Source of the DNA: an uncultured Gemmiger sp.
Lineage (GTDB): Bacteria; Bacillota; Clostridia; Oscillospirales; Ruminococcaceae
Assembly (NCBI RefSeq): GCF_934561205.1
Contig: NZ_CAKTFU010000004.1
Span: forward strand, 62,001-126,000
Direction of reading: 5' to 3'
Length of the DNA: 64,000 nucleotides
The notes under the pieces were generated by a model that saw only the letters and a list, made by a program, of their open reading frames with translations, searched no databases and was not told where the DNA came from. The position numbers and the translations under genes were made by a program. Shown piece by piece: positions 45,359 through 54,135 of the stretch (its first letter is position 1; each line of letters opens with the position of its first letter).

Positions 45359-46621
45359 ATGCCGCAGAAAAAGCCGTTTATCACCCTTGCACAGGCAAAG
45401 CAGATTGCTGCCGATATCCCCACGCCCTTTCACCTGTATGACGAAAAGGCCATTCGGGAAACCGCCCGCCGCGTAAATGCCGCCTTCAGCTGGAACAAGG
45501 GCTATAAAGAATACTTTGCCGTCAAGGCGACCCCGAACCCCTACCTGCTCAAAATCTTGCAGGAGGAGGGCTGCGGCGTTGACTGCTCCAGCTATACCGA
45601 GCTGCTGATGAGCGAGGCTTGCGGCTTCGCGGGCAGTGATATCATGTTTTCCTCCAACGACACCCCCGCGCAGGATATGCAAAAGGCGTATGAGTTGGGC
45701 GCGTACATCAACCTGGACGATCTGACCCATGTGGACTTCCTCAAAAACGTGGCAGGGGTGCCCAAGACCGTCTGCTGCCGCTACAATCCGGGCGGCGTGT
45801 TTGAGCTGGGCAACGGCATCATGGACAACCCCGGTGACTCCAAATACGGCATGAGCGAGGATCAGATGGCCGAGGCCTACACCCGCCTGATGGCACTGGG
45901 GGCAGAGGAGTTCGGCATCCATGCGTTTTTGGCCAGCAACACCGTGACGGACGAATACTACCCCAAGCTGGCGGGCATCCTGTTTGAGCTGGCCGTGCGG
46001 CTGCACCAGCGCACGGGTGCTAAGATCAAGTTCATCAACCTGTCGGGCGGCGTGGGCGTTGCCTACCGCCCCGACCAGCGCGCCAACGACATTGCCGCCA
46101 TCGGCGAGGGCGTGCGCCAAATGTATGAAAAGATCCTTGTGCCCGCCGACATGGGAGACGTCGCCATCTTTACCGAGATGGGGCGCTATATGCTGGCACC
46201 CTACGGCGCACTGGTCACCACCGTTTTGCACGAAAAGCACATTTATAAAGAGTACATCGGCGTGGACGCCTGTGCCGCCAACCTGATGCGCCCGGCCATG
46301 TACGGCGCCTACCACCACATCACCGTGCTGGGCAAGGAGGACGCCCCCTGCAATCACAAGTACGATGTCACCGGCGGGCTGTGCGAAAATAACGATAAGT
46401 TTGCCATCGACCGTATGCTGCCTGAAATAGAAATCGGGGATATCCTGTTTATCCACGATACGGGCGCCCACGGCTTCTCGATGGGCTACAACTACAACGG
46501 CAAGCTGCGCAGCGCCGAGGTGCTGCTGAAAGAGGACGGCACCCATCAGATGATCCGCCGCGCCGAAACGCCGCAGGACTATTTCGCCACCTTTGATTTT
46601 TCGCCGTTTTTCCAGAAATAA
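45359..46621 (+). CDS. lysA: Diaminopimelate decarboxylase
   Basis: A PLP-dependent enzyme of the alanine racemase fold that decarboxylates meso-diaminopimelate to lysine. The PLP lysine K56 is in FAVKATPNP; the phosphate-binding glycine motif NLSGGVGV and the second-site motif with the catalytic cysteine region (IGVDACAANLMRP, then DVTGGLCENNDKFA) follow. Length 420 is normal. The ATG has GGAAAGGAAT upstream. The substrate could in principle be another basic amino acid of this fold family (for example carboxynorspermidine), but the GGLCENND segment fits LysA. Confidence 0.88.
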   Translation: MPQKKPFITLAQAKQIAADIPTPFHLYDEKAIRETARRVNAAFSWNKGYKEYFAVKATPNPYLLKILQEEGCGVDCSSYTELLMSEACGFAGSDIMFSSNDTPAQDMQKAYELGAYINLDDLTHVDFLKNVAGVPKTVCCRYNPGGVFELGNGIMDNPGDSKYGMSEDQMAEAYTRLMALGAEEFGIHAFLASNTVTDEYYPKLAGILFELAVRLHQRTGAKIKFINLSGGVGVAYRPDQRANDIAAIGEGVRQMYEKILVPADMGDVAIFTEMGRYMLAPYGALVTTVLHEKHIYKEYIGVDACAANLMRPAMYGAYHHITVLGKEDAPCNHKYDVTGGLCENNDKFAIDRMLPEIEIGDILFIHDTGAHGFSMGYNYNGKLRSAEVLLKEDGTHQMIRRAETPQDYFATFDFSPFFQK

Positions 46622-46639
46622 GACCGGGAGGGGAACACC

Positions 46640-46972
46640 TTGTTTGAATTTTTGTTTGTCATCGGTCTGATCCTGGCTTTTTACGGCTACACGGTCATGA
46701 AAAATCCCCGTACCTGGGGCGATCAGGGGCGTGATGAAATTCGCCCCGAAAACTGGAACGGCTATGTGCTGCGCAACGGGCAGTTCATCATGTATGCGGG
46801 CTTTTATCTGGCTGCGCTGGCGGCGCTGGACGTGATCTTCACGTTTGCCACATGGCTGTATATCCTGATCCTGGTGGGCGGGCTTGCGCTGATTTTGTAC
46901 CCGCTGTGCCACTGGATGCACGAAAAAGAGGGCAAATGGTGGCCCTGGCCCAAGCACAAAAAGAAAAAATAA
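46640..46972 (+). CDS. Small membrane protein of unknown function
   Basis: A 110-residue protein with three hydrophobic helices (about residues 3-18, 50-70, 72-92) and a basic, tryptophan-rich C-terminus (KWWPWPKHKKKK). The TTG start at 46640 is well supported by GGGAGGGG six bases upstream. It lies 18 bases after lysA without a terminator between and is probably co-transcribed with it. I do not recognise the family; the arrangement of helices resembles small DUF proteins of Clostridia but the function cannot be inferred. Confidence 0.75.
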   Translation: MFEFLFVIGLILAFYGYTVMKNPRTWGDQGRDEIRPENWNGYVLRNGQFIMYAGFYLAALAALDVIFTFATWLYILILVGGLALILYPLCHWMHEKEGKWWPWPKHKKKK

Positions 46973-46977
46973 AAACC

Positions 46978-47015
46978 AAAAGCTGCCCGGTTCCAAACGG
47001 AACCGGGCAGCTTTT
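46978..47015. terminator. Bidirectional terminator
   Basis: A 17-bp perfect stem (AAAAGCTGCCCGGTTCC with its complement, loop AAAC) between convergent genes. Confidence 0.9.
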
Positions 47016-47037
47016 TGCGGTATTGTGCGGTTTGGCG

Positions 47038-47433
47038 TCAGGACTCGCTCTCGGCCAGGATATCCCGCACATCCTCGCGCGTGAACTCGCCAAGGGGCAG
47101 CACCAGACGTGCCAGCAGTGCTTCGTCCACGCCGCGCAGCAGGTCGCTTTGGTCAGCGTTGGCGTCCACGGCGGGCAGGATGCGGCAAACGCCGTCGGCG
47201 TCGGTTTCGGTGCGGGCGTAGTGGGCGGTGGCAATAAAAGCGCAGTCCAGCTCGGCGGCCTTTTCGGCCAGTGCGGCCAGCAGGGCGGCGGTGTTGGCAG
47301 GCGCGTCTGCGACAAAGGTCTGCACCGCAAAGCCCTGCTGACGCAGGATCAGCGCGGCCGCAGCGGCTTCGGGGGTGCCGTTTTCGCCCAAAAGAATCTT
47401 GTCCTGTTTTTCAAACGTGTTGAATCCGTCCAT
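47038..47433 (-). CDS. Small MnmA-related protein lacking catalytic parts
   Basis: A 131-residue protein that aligns by eye with scattered parts of the tRNA 2-thiouridylase MnmA: KILLGENGTPEAAAAALIL matches the start of MnmA where the ATP-loop SGGVDSS should be, then FIATAHYAR matches IATGHYxR, NADQSDLL matches the KDQSYFL block and LPLGEFTREDVRDI matches FPLGELxKxxVRxIA. The PP-loop, both catalytic cysteines and the C-terminal tRNA domains are missing, so thiolation activity is not expected. It has a perfect AAAAGGAG site and starts 13 bases after the rnhA stop, so it is translated and probably maintained. Role unknown; regulator or RNA-binding partner are only guesses. Confidence 0.6.
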   Translation of the reverse strand: MDGFNTFEKQDKILLGENGTPEAAAAALILRQQGFAVQTFVADAPANTAALLAALAEKAAELDCAFIATAHYARTETDADGVCRILPAVDANADQSDLLRGVDEALLARLVLPLGEFTREDVRDILAESES

Positions 47434-47446
47434 AGTATGCTCCTTT

Positions 47447-47908
47447 TTATTGCTGGCGTCCGCCGTATTTTTTGCTCTGCTCTACGGCCAGGCGGTCGCA
47501 GCGCTCGTTTTCGGGGTGCCCTGCGTGACCCTTGAGCCAGTGGTAGGTGATTTTGTGCTTTTCACTTTCCGCCAGCAGGGGTGCCCACAAATCAGGGTTC
47601 AGGGCAGGGGATTTGTCGGCCTTTTTCCAGCCGCGGGCGCGCCAGCCCTTCGCCCAGCCTTTTTCCAGGCCGTTGATAACATACTGGCTGTCGCTGTACA
47701 GGTCGATCTCGCACGGCTCCTTCAGCTGGCGCAGCGCCTCCAAAAAGGCGGTAAGCTCCATGCGGTTGTTGGTGGTGGAGGCGTCGCCCCCGGAAATTTC
47801 CTTCTCGTACACCTTGTCGCGGGTGGTAAAGTGCAAAATGGCGCCCCAGCCGCCCGGGCCGGGGTTGCCGCTGCATGCACCGTCGGTATAAATTTCTATA
47901 TGCTTCAT
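47447..47908 (-). CDS. rnhA: Ribonuclease HI
   Basis: Degrades the RNA strand of RNA-DNA hybrids such as R-loops and primers. The 153-residue protein has the four catalytic carboxylates in their motifs: [37 protein letters not shown] and the final NERCDRLA aspartate; the basic handle [14 protein letters not shown] is also present, as in E. coli RNase HI. ATG 47908 has GGAG upstream; the longer frame to 48037 crosses its promoter. Together with the small MnmA-like gene it forms a two-gene unit divergent from rnj. Confidence 0.96.
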   Translation of the reverse strand: MKHIEIYTDGACSGNPGPGGWGAILHFTTRDKVYEKEISGGDASTTNNRMELTAFLEALRQLKEPCEIDLYSDSQYVINGLEKGWAKGWRARGWKKADKSPALNPDLWAPLLAESEKHKITYHWLKGHAGHPENERCDRLAVEQSKKYGGRQQ

Positions 47909-47960
47909 CGTGTTTCTCCGTGTGTTGTTCCGGCTATACTGTAACCGGGTAGTAAAACAT

Positions 47961-47989
47961 ATTATATACGCTTTGTTTGCGCGTGGCAA
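47961..47989 (-). promoter_or_regulatory. Promoter for rnhA
   Basis: On the minus strand TTGCCA, a 17-base spacer and TATAAT, about 53 bases upstream of rnhA. Confidence 0.7.
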
Positions 47990-47993
47990 GTGT

Positions 47994-48022
47994 TTGACAA
48001 GTGGCCGCAATGCGTTTATAAT
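47994..48022 (+). promoter_or_regulatory. Promoter for the rnj operon
   Basis: TTGACA at 47994-47999, a 17-base spacer and a perfect TATAAT at 48017-48022. Its -35 box is only four bases from the -35 box of the divergent rnhA promoter. A leader of about 180 bases follows before rnj. Confidence 0.85.
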
Positions 48023-48144
48023 AAAAGGTACTTGCAATGTGTGTTTTTATCAGGCCCGGCCGCGCCTTTTCAGGCGGGCTTTCGCGCCTAATCCAACGGC
48101 AACCGAGCCAAGTGCTCCCAAAAATACATAAATCGCAAATTCGC

Positions 48145-48188
48145 CAAGGGACAGACCGATCTGCGCAGAAGGTGCAGATCAGCCCTTG
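48145..48188 (+). promoter_or_regulatory. Stem-loop in the rnj leader
   Basis: CAAGGG/CCCTTG forms the outer stem and GATCTGC/GCAGATC an inner stem. The loop ends nine bases before the ribosome binding site GGAGG. It could shield the RBS region or serve as a target for RNase J itself, but no known element matches it. Confidence 0.4.
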
Positions 48189-48206
48189 CAGTATATGGAG
48201 GGTTAT

Positions 48207-50183
48207 ATGGAAGAACTTAAACCGAAACGCCGCAACAGTGCTCCGCGTCAGAACAATGCCGAGACCGCACCCCGCCGCCGTGCCGCGCATCCCCGCGCTG
48301 CCGCCCCCGCCGCTGAGGGCACTGCCGCCCCCGCCGCCAAGCAGCCCCGCCGCCGCGCTCCGCGCCCGGCCCAGAACCCGGCTGCCGAAACCGCCGCTGC
48401 CCCGCAGCAGCCCAAGGCACCCCGCCCGCGCCGCAATGCGCAACCGGCCAACGGCCAGCCCCGCGCCCCGCACAACCGCCGCAAGCCGCGCCTGCCCGAA
48501 CATCTGGAAATGACCCCCGCCATCCCCATGCACATCTGCCCGCTGGGCGGTCTTGGCGAGGTGGGCAAGAACATCACCCTGTATGAGTGCCAGGGCGACA
48601 TGATCTTAGTCGACTGCGGCCTGGTATTCCCCGACTCCGATATGTTCGGCGTCGATCTTGTTATCCCCGATTTCACCTATGTGCTGGAAAACAAGGACCG
48701 CATCAAGGGTCTCTTTATCACCCACGGTCATGAGGATCACATCGGCAGCCTGCCGTATCTGCTCAAAAAATTCAACGTGCCCATCTATGCGGCGCGTCTG
48801 ACCATCGGCCTTATCAAAAATAAGCTGGAGGAGCACGGCCTTGCCTCCAGTGCCATTTTCCACGAGATCCGCCCCCGCCAGAAGGTCAGCCTCGGCTGCT
48901 TTACCGTGGAGCCGATCCACGTCAACCACTCCATCCCGGATTCGCTGGCGTTTGCCATTGCCTGCCCGGCGGGCGTGGTCATCCACACCGGCGACTTCAA
49001 GGTGGACTACACGCCGCTGTCCGGCGACGCCGTGACCGACCTGCCCACCATTGCCGAGTACGGCCGCAAGGGCGTGCTGGCGCTGCTGGCAGATTCCACC
49101 AACGCCGAGCGTCCCGGCTTTACCGAGACCGAGCAGACCGTGGCCGAGGGTGTGCGCCGCCTGTTTGTCAAGGCGGGCAACCGCCGCATCATCGTGGCGA
49201 CCTTTGCCTCCAACATCTATCGTGTGCAGCAGATCATCGATCTGGCGATAGAATCCGGCCGCAAGGTGGCCGTAAGCGGCCGCAGCATGGTCTCCAACAC
49301 CGAGATGGCCAAGGAGCTGGGCTACCTCCATGCGCCCGATAATGTGCTGATCGACATCTCCGAAATCAACAAATACCCGCCGGAAAAGGTCGTGCTCATC
49401 ACCACCGGCAGTCAGGGCGAGCCGCTGTCGGCGCTGTCCCGCATGGCACAGGCAAGCCACCGCCAGGTCAAGGTCGGCCCCAATGACTTCATCATCATCT
49501 CGGCCCGCCCCATTCCCGGCAACGAAAAGACCGTTACCAAGGTCGTCAACGGCCTGCTGAGCCTGGGTGCCGAGGTCATCTACGAAAACATGTACGCCAC
49601 CCACGTCTCCGGCCATGCCTGCCAGGAGGAGCAAAAGCTGATGCTGACCCTGGCGCACCCGCAGTATTTCCTGCCTGTGCACGGCGAGTTCAAGCAGCTC
49701 AAGCGCCACGCCGAGACGGCCGAGCATCTGGGCTATATCCCCAAGCAGAACATCTATATTGCCGAAAACGGCCAGAATATCCGCATTTCCGAGGACGGCA
49801 TGACGGTGGAAAACACCGTGACCGCCGGGGCTGTCATGGTGGACGGCTACGGTGTGGGCGACGTGGGCAACGTGGTGCTGCGTGACCGCCACCATCTGTC
49901 CGAGGACGGCATCATCATCGTGACCGCCGCCATCGACGGCTCGACCGGGCAGGTGCTGTCCGGCCCCGATTTGGTCAGCCGCGGCTTTGTCTATGTGCGT
50001 GAGAGCGAGGAATTGATGGAGGGGGCCCGCCATCAGGTGGAAATGGCCCTTGACCGCAGCCTTGCCGACAATATGCACGACTGGGCCGGCGTAAAGGCCC
50101 GTGTGCGGGAGGCACTTTCCGGCTATATCTACCGCCGCACCAAGCGCAGCCCGATGATTTTGCCCATCTTGCTGGAAGTCTGA
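48207..50183 (+). CDS. rnj: Ribonuclease J with long basic N-terminal arm
   Basis: A 5'-3' exonuclease and endonuclease of the metallo-beta-lactamase/beta-CASP fold that carries out mRNA decay and rRNA 5' maturation in Firmicutes. In the 658-residue product the metal site HGHEDH is at residues 173-178, followed by the beta-CASP domain (GSQGEPLSALSRMA) and the RNase J C-terminal domain. Residues 1-100 are an added low-complexity arm made almost only of Ala, Pro, Arg, Lys, Gln and Asn with about 20 basic residues; Bacillus RNase J1 has no such arm. ATG 48207 follows GGAGGG. Only one rnj gene is seen. Confidence 0.95.
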   Translation: MEELKPKRRNSAPRQNNAETAPRRRAAHPRAAAPAAEGTAAPAAKQPRRRAPRPAQNPAAETAAAPQQPKAPRPRRNAQPANGQPRAPHNRRKPRLPEHLEMTPAIPMHICPLGGLGEVGKNITLYECQGDMILVDCGLVFPDSDMFGVDLVIPDFTYVLENKDRIKGLFITHGHEDHIGSLPYLLKKFNVPIYAARLTIGLIKNKLEEHGLASSAIFHEIRPRQKVSLGCFTVEPIHVNHSIPDSLAFAIACPAGVVIHTGDFKVDYTPLSGDAVTDLPTIAEYGRKGVLALLADSTNAERPGFTETEQTVAEGVRRLFVKAGNRRIIVATFASNIYRVQQIIDLAIESGRKVAVSGRSMVSNTEMAKELGYLHAPDNVLIDISEINKYPPEKVVLITTGSQGEPLSALSRMAQASHRQVKVGPNDFIIISARPIPGNEKTVTKVVNGLLSLGAEVIYENMYATHVSGHACQEEQKLMLTLAHPQYFLPVHGEFKQLKRHAETAEHLGYIPKQNIYIAENGQNIRISEDGMTVENTVTAGAVMVDGYGVGDVGNVVLRDRHHLSEDGIIIVTAAIDGSTGQVLSGPDLVSRGFVYVRESEELMEGARHQVEMALDRSLADNMHDWAGVKARVREALSGYIYRRTKRSPMILPILLEV

Positions 50184-50232
50184 TAGAAAACGTCAAATGA
50201 TCCGGGGCAAAGCGCCCCACGGGGAATCTGCG

Positions 50233-52209
50233 ATGAAACACAAGGATGGTTTGGATATCGCGGCAGTGTTGCTGCTGCTTGTCACGGCGCTGGCCGTCAT
50301 GGTCGTTCCTGTGGCCATGACAGCCCCGCAGCTGCTGGTCGTACCGGCAGTGCTGCTGGCAGCGGCACTGCTGCTGGTTTGGATGCAGCGCCGGCGTCTG
50401 CGCGCCTTTGTGGGCAAGCAGCTTTGCAGCACCGACTTTGAAAACAGCCGCATCCAGTACAGCCTGACCTCGCTGCCCATCCCGGTCGTGCTGATTGCGG
50501 ACGGACGCATTTTGTGGTATAATACTTTCTTCCGGGATTCCATCCTGCAGGGGCGGGACGCAGTGACGCGTCCTGTCAGCAAGGCGTTCCCGGAGCTGGA
50601 TCTGGCCGTCTGTGCAAAACCCCACGGTCAGGATATGACCATAGGGGAGAGCCGCTTTACCGCCTACACCACCGCCGCCAAGGGCAACAGCAGCGCCAAC
50701 ATCGTGTATTTTGTCGATGATACGTTTTATAAAAACACCCTCGATGAGTATAACGACAGCCGCCCTGCCTGCCTGGTTATCGTGATCGACAGCTACGATG
50801 AGCTGTTTGACGATATGAAGGACAGTGAGCAGGCCAAGGAGCTGGAGGCCATCAATGCGCGGCTGGAGGAATATATCGCCCGCAGCACCGGCTTTTTGCG
50901 CCGCGTATCCAACAGCCGCTACATCGCGGTGGTGGAGGAGCGCGACGTGCAGTGGATGCTGGCAGAACGGTTTTCCATTCTGGACGAGATTCGCGCACTG
51001 CACCCCGGCCACTTTGTGACGCTGTCCATCGGCGTCGGCCATGGCGGAAAGACGCTGGCCGAATGTCACCGCATGGCGCGCGAAAGCATTGAGATCGCCT
51101 TGGGGCGCGGCGGCGATCAGGCTGCCGTAAAAACTGCCGACGGCTTTGAGTTTTACGGCGGCGTGTCCCACGGTGTGGAAAAGCGCAGCCATGTGCGCAG
51201 CCGCATTATTGCGGGGGCGCTGTGCGATTTGATCCGCCAAAGCGATTCGGTCATCATTATGGGTCACCGCATGAGCGATCTGGACGCCGTGGGTTCTGCC
51301 ATCGGCGCACTGCGCATCTGCAAAATGTGCGATGTCCCGGCGGTGATCGCCATCAACGACCAGGCCACGCTTGCCGGTGCCTTGCTGGATACCTTCCGCA
51401 AGGCAGGGCAGGAGCATAACTTTATCCGCCCCGAGCAGACGCTGGAGGTCATTACCCCCAAGACGCTGCTGATCGTGGTGGACACCTACCAAAAGCGCCT
51501 ACTGGAAAGCGCACAGATCTACGAAAAGTGCAAGCGCGTCGTCGTCATCGACCACCACCGCATGGCGGTGGGGCATATCGACAACCCGCTGCTGCTGTAC
51601 CATGAACCCTACGCCTCCAGCGCCAGCGAGCTGGTCTGCGAGCTTTTGCAGTTCATGCCCAAGGAGCAGGAAAACATTACCCCCTTGGAGGCAGAGGCTC
51701 TGCTGGCCGGCATCATGCTGGATACCCGCAGCTTTGCGCTGCACGTCGGCGTGCGCACCTTTGAGGCTGCCGCCTGGCTGCGCAGCCGCGGGGCATCTAC
51801 GTCCGACACCAAGCTGCTGTTCAATACCTCAAAAGAGGAATATGAGGCCCGTGCCCGCATTGTGGAGGCGGCCTACATATATAAGGGCTGCGCCATTGCT
51901 CTTTCGGGAGAGTTGGATCCCGGCATGAACGTGGTTCTGCCCATGGCTGCCAACGACCTGCTGACCATCAACGGCGTAGACGCCAGCTTTGTGGCCGTGG
52001 TCAAAAACGGCGGGGTCAATATCTCCGCCCGCAGTATGGGCGCACTGAACGTGCAGGTCATACTGGAACCCCTGGGCGGCGGCGGCCATTTGATGATGGC
52101 AGGTGCGCAGCTGCAAAACTGCACGCTGCAGGACGCCGAAAGACGCATTCGTGAGCAGATCGACCTGTACCGCGAACAGGAAAACCAAAAGGACGCGGAC
52201 AGGAACTGA
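50233..52209 (+). CDS. gdpP: Cyclic-di-AMP phosphodiesterase GdpP
   Basis: Hydrolyses c-di-AMP and so controls potassium and wall homeostasis. The 658-residue protein has two N-terminal membrane helices (about residues 9-30 and 33-50), a PAS-like domain, a degenerate GGDEF domain, and a DHH/DHHA1 phosphodiesterase with MGHRMSDLDAVGSA, VVDTYQ, VIDHHR and GGGGHLMMAGAQL. I chose ATG 50233, preceded by GGGGAA, because the ATG at 50197 has no good site. The order gdpP-rplI-dnaB is conserved in Firmicutes. Confidence 0.93.
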   Translation: MKHKDGLDIAAVLLLLVTALAVMVVPVAMTAPQLLVVPAVLLAAALLLVWMQRRRLRAFVGKQLCSTDFENSRIQYSLTSLPIPVVLIADGRILWYNTFFRDSILQGRDAVTRPVSKAFPELDLAVCAKPHGQDMTIGESRFTAYTTAAKGNSSANIVYFVDDTFYKNTLDEYNDSRPACLVIVIDSYDELFDDMKDSEQAKELEAINARLEEYIARSTGFLRRVSNSRYIAVVEERDVQWMLAERFSILDEIRALHPGHFVTLSIGVGHGGKTLAECHRMARESIEIALGRGGDQAAVKTADGFEFYGGVSHGVEKRSHVRSRIIAGALCDLIRQSDSVIIMGHRMSDLDAVGSAIGALRICKMCDVPAVIAINDQATLAGALLDTFRKAGQEHNFIRPEQTLEVITPKTLLIVVDTYQKRLLESAQIYEKCKRVVVIDHHRMAVGHIDNPLLLYHEPYASSASELVCELLQFMPKEQENITPLEAEALLAGIMLDTRSFALHVGVRTFEAAAWLRSRGASTSDTKLLFNTSKEEYEARARIVEAAYIYKGCAIALSGELDPGMNVVLPMAANDLLTINGVDASFVAVVKNGGVNISARSMGALNVQVILEPLGGGGHLMMAGAQLQNCTLQDAERRIREQIDLYREQENQKDADRN

Positions 52210-52245
52210 TACAAATCCATTTAAGAATTTCGGGAGGGGACTCTT

Positions 52246-52692
52246 ATGAAAGTTATTTTGAAGCAGGACGTCAAGACCATCGGCAAAAAGGACGAGATCC
52301 ACGAGGTTTCCGACGGGTACGCCCGCAACTTCCTGTTCCCGCGCGGTCTGGCTGCTGCCGCCGACGCGGGGGCACTGAACCAGGCCCGCACCAAGAGCGA
52401 GGCAAAGGCCCACCATGAGGCCGAAGCCCGCGCCGCCGCCCAGGCTGTGGCTGACAAGATCAAGGGCAAGACCGTGACCGCCAAGGTCAAGGGCGGTGCC
52501 TCCGGCAAGCTGTACGGCAAGGTCACCGGCAAGGAAGTCGCCGAGCTGCTCAGCCAGCTGACCGGCACCGAGATCGACAAGAAAAAGGTCGAGCTGCCCG
52601 CCGCCATCAAGGAGTTCGGCAGCTATGACGCTGCCGTGCGCCTGTATGCGGGCATTGTGGCGGACTTCAAACTCAAGGTGGAAGAACTGTAA
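52246..52692 (+). CDS. rplI: 50S ribosomal protein L9
   Basis: The 148-residue L9 spans the ribosome surface with two globular domains joined by a long helix. It begins with the family signature [34 protein letters not shown] sequence (residues 1-30), and the central helix rich in A, E and K is at about 43-75. Start at ATG 52246 after GGGAGGGGA. Its place between gdpP and dnaB is the standard Firmicutes order. Confidence 0.97.
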   Translation: MKVILKQDVKTIGKKDEIHEVSDGYARNFLFPRGLAAAADAGALNQARTKSEAKAHHEAEARAAAQAVADKIKGKTVTAKVKGGASGKLYGKVTGKEVAELLSQLTGTEIDKKKVELPAAIKEFGSYDAAVRLYAGIVADFKLKVEEL

Positions 52693-52740
52693 AGCAAGGC
52701 GGCTTTACATGCAAAAAGAGAAGGGAAAGGGGTGCCTTTT

Positions 52741-54135
52741 GTGCCGAAAAACGATGAATTAAGCCTGTCCAGCCTTGGCATCCAGATGCCCTACAACATG
52801 CAGGCCGAGCAGAGCGTGCTGGGCGCGGCGTTGATGGAGGATACCATCCTCAACCGCCTGATCACCGAGATGGAGCCGGAAATGTTCTACTCGGAGCAGA
52901 ACCGCGCCGTCTTTGAGACGATGCGCGCGCTGTTTACCGACAGTGAGGCTGTTGACGTTATCACGCTGGTCAATGCGCTGGGTACAAACGGCACCTTTGC
53001 GGGCGCTGACGATGCCAAGGTGTACATCACCCGCATTGCCGAGACGGTCCCTGCCATTTCCAACGTAGATTCGTACATTAAAATCGTAAAGGAAAAGTAT
53101 CAGGCGCGGCGGCTTATTGACGCGGCGCGCGGTATTTTGAACGAGACCGCCTCCGGCGAGGATGCGGATCTGTTGCTGGAAAGCGCCGAACAGAAAATTT
53201 ACGATATCCGTAGCGGGCGCGACAAATCGGGCGTCAAGACCATTCGGGAATCCATTCTTGAAGTTATCGACACCATGCAAAAGCTCAGCGGTGCCGACCG
53301 CGACAAGTTCGCGGGTATCCCCACGGGCTTTACCTATCTGGATACCGTGCTGACCGGTCTGGGTCGCTCCGACCTGATCATTCTGGCCGCCCGCCCCGGT
53401 ATGGGCAAGACCTCCTTTGCGCTGAACATCGCCACCAACGTGGCGCGCCAGCAAAAGGTGCCCACCATCATCTTCAGCCTGGAAATGACCTGCGAGCAGC
53501 TGACTGACCGTATTCTTTCGAGCACGGCCAACATTGACAGTCAGGCGTTCCGCACGGGGCGGCTGAACAACTCCGATTGGAACGACTTTGCACAGGCGAC
53601 CTCGCTTTTGTACAATGCCCCTATTTATATGGATGACAGCTCCGGTATTTCGGTGCCGGAGATGAAAGCCAAGATCCGCCAGATCAACCAAGACCCCAAA
53701 AAAGAAAAAATCGGCTTGGTCATCATCGACTACCTGCAGCTGATGCAAAGTGCCAAGCGCACCGAAAGCCGTGTGCAGGAAATCAGTGACATCACCCGAA
53801 ATCTGAAAATTATGGCCAAGGAACTGAATGTGCCGGTCATTGCCTTGTCGCAGCTGTCCCGTGCGGCCGAAAAAACGGCAGGGCGCTCGGACCATCGTCC
53901 GCAGCTGTCCGACCTGCGTGACTCCGGCTCTATCGAACAGGACGCCGATATCGTGCTGTTTTTGTATCGTGCGGCCTACTACAACTCCCAAAACGGGGAG
54001 GAAAGCCAGGCCAACGAGAACGAGGCCGAGTGCATCGTGGCCAAAAACCGTCACGGCGAAACCAGCGTGGTGCGCCTTGGCTGGGACGGTGCCCACACAA
54101 GATTCAGCAATTTGGACGTGACGCATGATTTCTGA
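52741..54135 (+). CDS. dnaB: Replicative DNA helicase (DnaB family)
   Basis: Hexameric 5'-3' helicase of the replication fork; called DnaC in Bacillus subtilis. The 464-residue protein has the N-terminal helical domain (PYNMQAEQSVLGAAL at residues about 17-31) and the RecA-like ATPase with Walker A ARPGMGKTS near residue 220 and SRAAEK and RDSGSIEQDAD motifs. GTG 52741 is eight bases after AAAGGGG; GTG 52732 is possible but too close to that site. No intein is inserted. The last bases overlap tilS by 11. Confidence 0.95.
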   Translation: MPKNDELSLSSLGIQMPYNMQAEQSVLGAALMEDTILNRLITEMEPEMFYSEQNRAVFETMRALFTDSEAVDVITLVNALGTNGTFAGADDAKVYITRIAETVPAISNVDSYIKIVKEKYQARRLIDAARGILNETASGEDADLLLESAEQKIYDIRSGRDKSGVKTIRESILEVIDTMQKLSGADRDKFAGIPTGFTYLDTVLTGLGRSDLIILAARPGMGKTSFALNIATNVARQQKVPTIIFSLEMTCEQLTDRILSSTANIDSQAFRTGRLNNSDWNDFAQATSLLYNAPIYMDDSSGISVPEMKAKIRQINQDPKKEKIGLVIIDYLQLMQSAKRTESRVQEISDITRNLKIMAKELNVPVIALSQLSRAAEKTAGRSDHRPQLSDLRDSGSIEQDADIVLFLYRAAYYNSQNGEESQANENEAECIVAKNRHGETSVVRLGWDGAHTRFSNLDVTHDF

